Assembly (NCBI GenBank): GCA_021775795.1 | Contig: JAJFHB010000536.1 | Coordinates: 1 to 10,486 of the forward strand | Direction of reading: 5' to 3' | Source of the DNA: Hyphomicrobiales bacterium | GTDB lineage: Bacteria > Pseudomonadota > Alphaproteobacteria > Rhizobiales > JAJFHB01 | DNA: 10,486 bases | Shown here: positions 6,630 to 10,486 of the stretch, piece after piece | Layout of the letters: every line of letters starts with the position of its first letter | How positions within the stretch are numbered: the stretch's first letter is position 1 | Notes under the pieces: model-generated | The model's input: the letters and a program-made list of their open reading frames with translations, nothing else | What the model was told of the DNA's origin: nothing | Database searches by the model: none | Program-made: the position numbers and the translations under genes

Positions 6630-7662
6630 CGGAGCCGTCAAACAGTTCGCGCTGCGGCTGCACGAAATCCCTCGGTGCCGCCAGGCCAAGGTGCGTGAAA
6701 GCCGAACCGGTCAGCATCCGTCCGCGCGGGGTGCGGTTCACGAAACCCTGCTGGATCAGATACGGCTCTATGATTTCCTCGATGGCATCACGGGGTTCGC
6801 TGAGCGAAGCGGCAATCGTTTCGATGCCGACCGGGCCACCGCCAAAATTCATCGCAATGCAATTGAGGTAACGGTGATCAAGGGCATCGAGGCCGCGGCT
6901 GTCCACCTCCAGATTGCTAAGCGCCGTGTCCGCCACTGCCTGATCGATCTCCGGAGCACCCGCAACAGAGGCGAAGTCACGCACCCGTCGCAGCAGCCTG
7001 CCTGCAACCCGCGGCGTGCCCCGAGAGCGCTGAGCGATTTCCCGCGCACCATCTCCCGTAACGGCCATACCAAGAACCCTGGCACCCCGTTCCACAATGG
7101 TGATGAGCTCTTGTTGGGTATAAAAATTCAGCCGTACCGGAATGCCGAAACGATCACGCAGTGGTGTCGTCAACAAACCGGTCCGTGTCGTTGCACCAAC
7201 AAGTGTGAACTGGGCAAGCTCAATGCGGACGGAACGCGCAGCAGGCCCTTCACCAATAATCAGATCAAGCTGAAAGTCTTCCATCGCGGGATAGAGAATT
7301 TCCTCAACCGCTGGATTGAGCCTGTGGATTTCATCGATGAAGAGGACATCGCGCTCTTCCAGGTTGGTGAGGATCGCAGCCAGATCTCCCGATTTTGCAA
7401 TCACCGGGCCGGATGTTGCCCGAAACCCGACACCCAGTTCCCGCGCCACAATCTGCGCCAGTGTTGTCTTTCCCAGTCCAGGGGGTCCAGCAAACAGCAC
7501 GTGATCAAGCGCCTCTGCCCGAGACCGGGCGGCTTCGATAAATACCCGCAAGTTCTGGCGCGCCCGCTCCTGGCCGATGAACTCATCGAGCACCAGCGGA
7601 CGCAACGACGTATCACTACCCTCGCCTTCGCCTTCTGCCTGGTCCACGAGGCGATCATTCAT
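6622..7662 (-). CDS. ruvB: Holliday junction branch migration ATPase RuvB
   Basis: RuvB is the hexameric AAA+ motor that pumps DNA through the RuvAB complex during branch migration. The protein is 346 aa, the usual family length. ATG 7662 has AAGGAG about 8 bases upstream and overlaps the ruvA stop (ATGA). Seen in order: N-terminal [18 protein letters not shown], Walker [10 protein letters not shown] at 59-67, Walker B LFIDEIH at 107-113, sensor motif GATTR at 156-160, [14 protein letters not shown], a sensor-2 region around [15 protein letters not shown] (215-229), and the C-terminal winged-helix domain with [16 protein letters not shown]. All key residues are present. It sits between ruvA and ybgC in a tightly coupled run. 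Confidence 0.98.
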   Translation of the reverse strand: MNDRLVDQAEGEGEGSDTSLRPLVLDEFIGQERARQNLRVFIEAARSRAEALDHVLFAGPPGLGKTTLAQIVARELGVGFRATSGPVIAKSGDLAAILTNLEERDVLFIDEIHRLNPAVEEILYPAMEDFQLDLIIGEGPAARSVRIELAQFTLVGATTRTGLLTTPLRDRFGIPVRLNFYTQQELITIVERGARVLGMAVTGDGAREIAQRSRGTPRVAGRLLRRVRDFASVAGAPEIDQAVADTALSNLEVDSRGLDALDHRYLNCIAMNFGGGPVGIETIAASLSEPRDAIEEIIEPYLIQQGFVNRTPRGRMLTGSAFTHLGLAAPRDFVQPQRELFDGSDE

Positions 7663-8273
7663 CGCGCCAGCTCCTTGAGAGCCTGCCGGATAAGCCGCTC
7701 GACCGGCGCCTCTTCACCCTCCGCCTTCATGGCATTTGCCACAGCCATCCCGGCTTGCGATTGCGCATACCCGAGATTCACGAGGGCAGACACAGCCTCT
7801 GACACCGGTGATGCTCCGGCGGCTTCCACGCTTGCCTGCACAGCACCAAGGCCGATGTCAAAGCCCGTGAGCGCCGGCATCTTGTCTTTCAACTCGGTAA
7901 CAATGCGTTGTGCAACCTTTGGTCCAACACCGGGTGCCCGGGACACCATCGCCTTGTCCTGCAGAGATACCGCATTCATCAGTTCACTCGGTCTGAGCGT
8001 TGAAAGAATGGCCAGAGCCACTCTCGTGCCCACGCCCTGAATTGTGAGAAGCTGACGAAACCAGTCCCGCTCGGAATCGCTGGCGAAGCCGAAGAGCCGG
8101 ATCTGATCTTCGCGCACATAAGTTTCTATCGCCAGACTGACGGCCTCGCCACTGCCGGGCAATCCGGAAAGTGTATGGCTGGAGCAGGACACCTGGTAGC
8201 CAACACCGCCCACATCAATAATGATCCAGTCCTCGCCGTAGCTATCGACCACGCCTTTGAGTTTGCCGATCAT
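7659..8273 (-). CDS. ruvA: Holliday junction branch migration protein RuvA
   Basis: RuvA binds the four-way junction as a tetramer and loads RuvB. The protein is 204 aa, the usual length. ATG 8273 overlaps the ruvC stop by four bases (ATGA), with GAAGG about 10 bases upstream. Residues 1-63 form the OB-fold domain ([19 protein letters not shown]); E55 and D56 in [12 protein letters not shown] match the acidic pin that separates strands. Two helix-hairpin-helix motifs follow, at about 74-90 ([16 protein letters not shown]) and 112-127 ([14 protein letters not shown]). After a flexible linker, the C-terminal RuvB-contacting domain III is at about 155-204 ([16 protein letters not shown]). Confidence 0.98.
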   Translation of the reverse strand: MIGKLKGVVDSYGEDWIIIDVGGVGYQVSCSSHTLSGLPGSGEAVSLAIETYVREDQIRLFGFASDSERDWFRQLLTIQGVGTRVALAILSTLRPSELMNAVSLQDKAMVSRAPGVGPKVAQRIVTELKDKMPALTGFDIGLGAVQASVEAAGASPVSEAVSALVNLGYAQSQAGMAVANAMKAEGEEAPVERLIRQALKELAR

Positions 8274-8788
8274 GTCGCCGCAACCTTCAAGGTCCGCTCC
8301 AGATTGTTGCGCACTCTGTGATGGGCGTGAGTAATCGCAACCGCCAGGGCATCGGCGGCATCCGCACTATCGGGCGCGCATTGCGGCAAAAGGATATTTA
8401 CCATTGCCAGGATCTGCGCCTTGTCCGCATGACCTGCTCCGACGACAGATTTCTTGACCAGGTTTGGGGCGTATTCTGCCACGGGCAAGCCTGCAAGAGC
8501 TGGAACCAGCATGGCAATACCGCGGGCCTGGCCTAGCTTAAGGGTTGCCGTCGCGTCTTTGTTCACAAAGGTGCACTCCACAGCAGCTTCTTCGGGAAGC
8601 CATTCGTCCAGAACGGCTTTCAGACCGTGATGCAACTGCACAAGGCGCTGCGCCAGGCTTTCCTTTGCATCCGTTGCAATCGTGCCATTGGCAATATGCG
8701 AAAGGCGAGTACCACTGCAATCAACAATGCCCCATCCAGTGCGGCGCAGCCCCGGATCTATACCGACCAGACGAACGCTGTCGTTCAT
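8270..8788 (-). CDS. ruvC: Crossover junction endodeoxyribonuclease RuvC
   Basis: RuvC is a dimeric, metal-dependent RNase H-fold resolvase that nicks Holliday junctions symmetrically. The protein is 172 aa, close to the E. coli length. The fold begins [19 protein letters not shown]. The four acidic catalytic residues are seen as D11, E71 (in [12 protein letters not shown]), D143 and D146 (in [16 protein letters not shown]), with H154 also conserved. The start ATG 8788 has only a weak AAAGGG about 11 bases upstream. It follows yebC by 32 bases and overlaps ruvA by 4, so ruvCAB is a translationally coupled unit. Confidence 0.98.
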   Translation of the reverse strand: MNDSVRLVGIDPGLRRTGWGIVDCSGTRLSHIANGTIATDAKESLAQRLVQLHHGLKAVLDEWLPEEAAVECTFVNKDATATLKLGQARGIAMLVPALAGLPVAEYAPNLVKKSVVGAGHADKAQILAMVNILLPQCAPDSADAADALAVAITHAHHRVRNNLERTLKVAAT

Positions 8789-8820
8789 ATCAATGGCAGC
8801 CCTTTCGGTAACCGCAGGAA

Positions 8821-9570
8821 TCAGGCGGCTGTCAGCTTGGCGAGCACTTCTTCTGACACCTCGAAATTGGCGTAGACGCTTTGCACGTCATCATCGTCTT
8901 CGAGCAAGGCGATAAGTTTCAAGAGCGTCGCAGCCTTGTCTTCATCCACCGGTGTCATCGTTTGAGGGCGCCAGATCGCGTTTACGGATTCTGGTTGTCC
9001 CAGGGTGTTTTCGAGTGCCGCAGCAACGTCACCGAGGCTCTCAAAGGAACACGAAATCACGTGACTTTCGTCAGTGGAGTTCACATCATCCGCCCCGGCT
9101 TCAATAGCGGCTTCGAAGACAGTATCAGCATCTCCTGCATCACCGCCAAACGACACTTCTCCAACACGATCGAACATGAAAGAAACAGCACCTGTTTCCC
9201 CCAGGTTGCCGCCGTTCTTGGCAAACGTCGCGCGCACAGCGCTCGCTGTGCGGTTGCGGTTGTCAGACAGGGCCTCGACAATCAGTGCCACGCCACCGGG
9301 TCCGTAGCCCTCGTACCGCATTTCCTCAAAGTTATCCGCATCACTTTGCTCGGACTTTTTGATTGCCCGCTCAATGTTGTCTTTCGGCATGCTCTGGCCA
9401 CGGGCATTTTGAATTGCCAGCCGCAAACGTGCATTTGAATCCGGGCTCGGCCCCCCGAATTTCGCAGCGATGGTTATCTCGCGCGATAGTTTGGAAAACA
9501 GTTTGGAGCGCTTTTTATCCTGCGCGCCCTTCCGGTACATGATGTTCTTGAATTGTGAATGGCCTGCCAT
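8821..9570 (-). CDS. yebC: YebC/PmpR/TACO1-family protein
   Basis: This is a YebC-family protein of 249 aa, the usual length. The family is often annotated as a transcriptional regulator. Work on the mitochondrial homologue TACO1 and on bacterial members points to a translation role in relieving ribosome stalling at proline-rich stretches. Seen directly: the N-terminal [21 protein letters not shown], a helical region with [17 protein letters not shown] and [13 protein letters not shown] (about 24-71), then the conserved [23 protein letters not shown] segment (about 85-107) and [18 protein letters not shown]. An acidic C-terminal half follows. The start ATG 9570 has GGAG about 9 bases upstream. 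It lies directly upstream of ruvC, a common neighbour. Confidence 0.96.
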   Translation of the reverse strand: MAGHSQFKNIMYRKGAQDKKRSKLFSKLSREITIAAKFGGPSPDSNARLRLAIQNARGQSMPKDNIERAIKKSEQSDADNFEEMRYEGYGPGGVALIVEALSDNRNRTASAVRATFAKNGGNLGETGAVSFMFDRVGEVSFGGDAGDADTVFEAAIEAGADDVNSTDESHVISCSFESLGDVAAALENTLGQPESVNAIWRPQTMTPVDEDKAATLLKLIALLEDDDDVQSVYANFEVSEEVLAKLTAA

Positions 9571-9646
9571 GGCCTTCTACTCCAGCTTGTATATCAGCGG
9601 TCTTATTGACCCCGATGGTGCGATTCGACGATTTCGTGTGGTGGCG

Positions 9647-9675
9647 GTTATAGGGGGTTTTGCAACGATATTGAA
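9647..9675 (-). promoter_or_regulatory. Possible sigma70-type promoter for yebC-ruvCAB
   Basis: On the minus strand TATAAC (9647-9652; 5 of 6 to TATAAT) lies 17 bases downstream of TTCAAT (9670-9675), a weak -35. It sits 77 bases before the yebC start codon. A GANTC site (GATTC, 9622-9626) falls in the predicted leader; GANTC is the CcrM methylation sequence in alphaproteobacteria. Confidence 0.35.
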
Positions 9676-9713
9676 GGGTCTGCAGTGTTGTCCTTGACGA
9701 TGTGCTTGTTCGG

Positions 9714-9728
9714 TTAAGGGCACATTAA
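9714..9728. promoter_or_regulatory. Perfect CtrA-type binding box in the yebC / small-ORF divergent region
   Basis: TTAA (9714-9717), seven bases, TTAA (9725-9728), flanked by GG and CC so that both strands read TTAACC. This matches the full CtrA consensus TTAA-N7-TTAA(C). The second half overlaps a possible -35 of the plus-strand gene, the usual geometry of CtrA-activated promoters. On the minus strand no -10-like hexamer lies at the matching distance, so the site points to the plus-strand gene. A perfect box is expected less than once in a window this size. Confidence 0.65.
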
Positions 9729-9754
9729 CCATCCGTCAGCGATCCTCGGATAGT
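9725..9754 (+). promoter_or_regulatory. Possible promoter of the small plus-strand gene
   Basis: TTAACC (9725-9730) as -35, an 18-base spacer and GATAGT (9749-9754) as -10. Each hexamer matches 4 of 6 consensus positions, weak on its own, as expected of an activator-dependent promoter. The start site would be near 9761, leaving a leader of about 38 bases before ATG 9799. Confidence 0.4.
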
Positions 9755-9798
9755 TTTTGTACGCCAGTTTCTGGCCCGTTAGTGTGAGTACCATTGTT

Positions 9799-10155
9799 AT
9801 GAGTGATATTGCAGGCGTAGATTCCGCCCTCGACCGTCTCGATGAGGCGGTTTCAGATTTGACCACCAATACAAATGTTGCCGTGCTGAAGCGGCTTGCA
9901 CAGTTGGCGAAAGAACCCGACCCGTCGCGGGCAATGGTCGACCAGGTGCACGAAATCACGATGCTGTGCAGCGCCGCCCAGGCAGCGTTAAGTTCGGGTC
10001 TCGAACGCATCAATGAGGAAGAGGATGAGCACGCGATGGTCTATCTGGATCACGCCCTGGCCCATCTCGAAAGCATGTCGGGCATGATCGATGACCGGGT
10101 TGCGCCCGAACCCACAGAGCCAGCCAAGCGCGCCGCGAAAGTTTTCGAGTTTTAG
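9799..10155 (+). CDS. Small acidic helical protein of unknown function
   Basis: I do not recognise this protein. It is 118 aa from ATG 9799. Upstream in-frame GTG (9784) and TTG (9757) starts are open, but the TTG lies before the predicted transcription start. No start has a good Shine-Dalgarno sequence. The sequence is strongly acidic (about 23 Asp/Glu against about 10 Lys/Arg) and looks almost fully helical. A first helix spans about 6-38 (VDSALDRLDEAVSDL), a second about 44-71 with a single Cys (C57), a cluster INEEEDEHAM at 71-80, a third helix about 78-98, and a Pro/Glu-rich tail ending in KVFEF. There is no signal peptide, membrane segment or DNA-binding motif. It is the only complete plus-strand gene, divergent from yebC and behind a CtrA-type box, so cell-cycle control is likely (inference). 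It could be a small cytoplasmic scaffold or regulator, but nothing shows which. Confidence 0.75.
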   Translation: MSDIAGVDSALDRLDEAVSDLTTNTNVAVLKRLAQLAKEPDPSRAMVDQVHEITMLCSAAQAALSSGLERINEEEDEHAMVYLDHALAHLESMSGMIDDRVAPEPTEPAKRAAKVFEF

Positions 10156-10162
10156 AAAACTT
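10139..10162. terminator. Possible weak bidirectional terminator between converging genes
   Basis: An 8-base perfect inverted repeat, AAGTTTTC (10139-10146) / GAAAACTT (10155-10162), with an 8-base loop overlaps the stop codon of the small plus-strand gene. The stem is AT-rich and lacks a GC core. Its position between convergent genes fits a terminator, but the structure is weak. Confidence 0.3.
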
Positions 10163-10197
10163 CACGTTTAAGCGGGTTCGCGTTGGGCCTCCAGGCT

Positions 10198-10486
10198 CTA
10201 CCAGAACTCCGGGAGTTGCGGTTGCAGTACGCCGCCAACGCGGATCAGTCCTACATCAAGGGCCAGCCCGCTCTTGTCGTCTATCTCAACCGCCATCCCG
10301 CACACCGTCCCCTCACCACTGGCGGGTGACAAACGGCTGGAATTGATGCGCTTCACAAAACGTGAGATCGGCTCCGCGCGGTCCATGCCCAGAATTGAAT
10401 CATAATCTCCACACATGCCTGCATCGCTCAAAAACGCCGTACCGCCGGGAAGCACCCGGTGGTCGCAGGTCGGAGCATGGGTGTGT
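10198..10486 (-). CDS. YmdB/TIGR00282-family metallophosphoesterase, C-terminal part (cut by window edge)
   Basis: Only the last 95 residues are in the window; the frame is open to the right edge. It begins HTHAPTCDHRVLPGGTAF and continues LSDAGMCGDYDSILGMD. This is the family's diagnostic C-terminal block (typically GTHTH-PT-D--ILP-GTAY--D-GM-G), in which the His-x-His pair helps bind the two catalytic metals. The B. subtilis member YmdB hydrolyses 2',3'- and 3',5'-cyclic nucleotides; the role of alphaproteobacterial members is less clear. The final stretch, about residues 60-95 of this fragment, is the usual conserved beta-strand end (GMAVEIDDKSGLA, then GLIRVGGVLQPQLPEFW). The stop is at 10198-10200. 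It converges on the small plus-strand gene with a 42-base gap. Confidence 0.9.
   Translation of the reverse strand, partial: HTHAPTCDHRVLPGGTAFLSDAGMCGDYDSILGMDRAEPISRFVKRINSSRLSPASGEGTVCGMAVEIDDKSGLALDVGLIRVGGVLQPQLPEFW

Noticed and set aside
6544..8040. Long (498-codon) plus-strand open frame
   Set aside because: It lies opposite ruvB and ruvA, whose motifs are complete; the frame shows no recognisable domain and is a GC-driven antisense shadow.
9714..9728. Reading the CtrA-type box as a yebC promoter element
   Set aside because: On the minus strand no -10-like hexamer lies 16-18 bases beyond the TTAACC, and yebC starts about 140 bases away; the plus-strand geometry fits better.
9757..9798. 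Longer start (TTG 9757 or GTG 9784) for the small plus-strand gene
   Set aside because: Neither has a ribosome binding site, the TTG lies upstream of the predicted transcription start, and the extra residues do not resemble the acidic helical protein that follows.

Overview
This window is chromosomal core sequence from an alphaproteobacterium. The gene order on the minus strand, yebC-ruvC-ruvA-ruvB-ybgC-tolQ-tolR-tolA-tolB-pal-cpoB-tilS, is the joined ruv and tol-pal arrangement familiar from that class. TolA has a short proline/glutamate-rich middle domain. A perfect CtrA-type box (TTAA-N7-TTAA) lies in the divergent intergenic region near the right end. I cannot place the organism to genus from sequence alone. 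I see no mobile element, CRISPR array, tRNA, rRNA or sign of horizontal transfer.

Layout, following minus-strand transcription from right to left. At the right edge is the C-terminal end of a YmdB-type (TIGR00282) metallophosphoesterase (10198-10486). It converges on a small, unrecognised acidic helical protein on the plus strand (9799-10155). The intergenic region 9571-9798 separates that gene from divergent yebC and carries the CtrA-type box. Next come yebC (8821-9570) and the Holliday-junction genes ruvC, ruvA and ruvB, which are joined by ATGA overlaps. ybgC then overlaps the end of ruvB by 8 bases. A 363-base leader (5784-6146) contains a candidate promoter and a clear hairpin, and opens the envelope block tolQ, tolR, tolA and tolB, which are tightly packed. 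pal and cpoB each follow a gap of about 170-230 bases. tilS, overlapping the end of cpoB by 20 bases, runs off the left edge.

How the genes work together. RuvA and RuvB migrate Holliday junctions and RuvC cleaves them. TolQ and TolR form a proton-driven motor in the inner membrane that energises TolA. TolA reaches across the periplasm to the TolB/Pal complex at the outer membrane, and CpoB is the periplasmic TPR partner linking Tol-Pal with peptidoglycan synthesis during constriction. YbgC is the acyl-CoA thioesterase that travels with this operon. TilS (tRNA-Ile2 lysidine synthetase) and YebC (TACO1 family) belong to translation.

Most of the window is well understood. The items most worth a second look are the small unknown plus-strand gene with its CtrA-type promoter, the tolQ leader with its hairpin and near-match CtrA box, the acidic polyproline TolA linker near a YebC-family gene, and a possible small membrane ORF between pal and cpoB.
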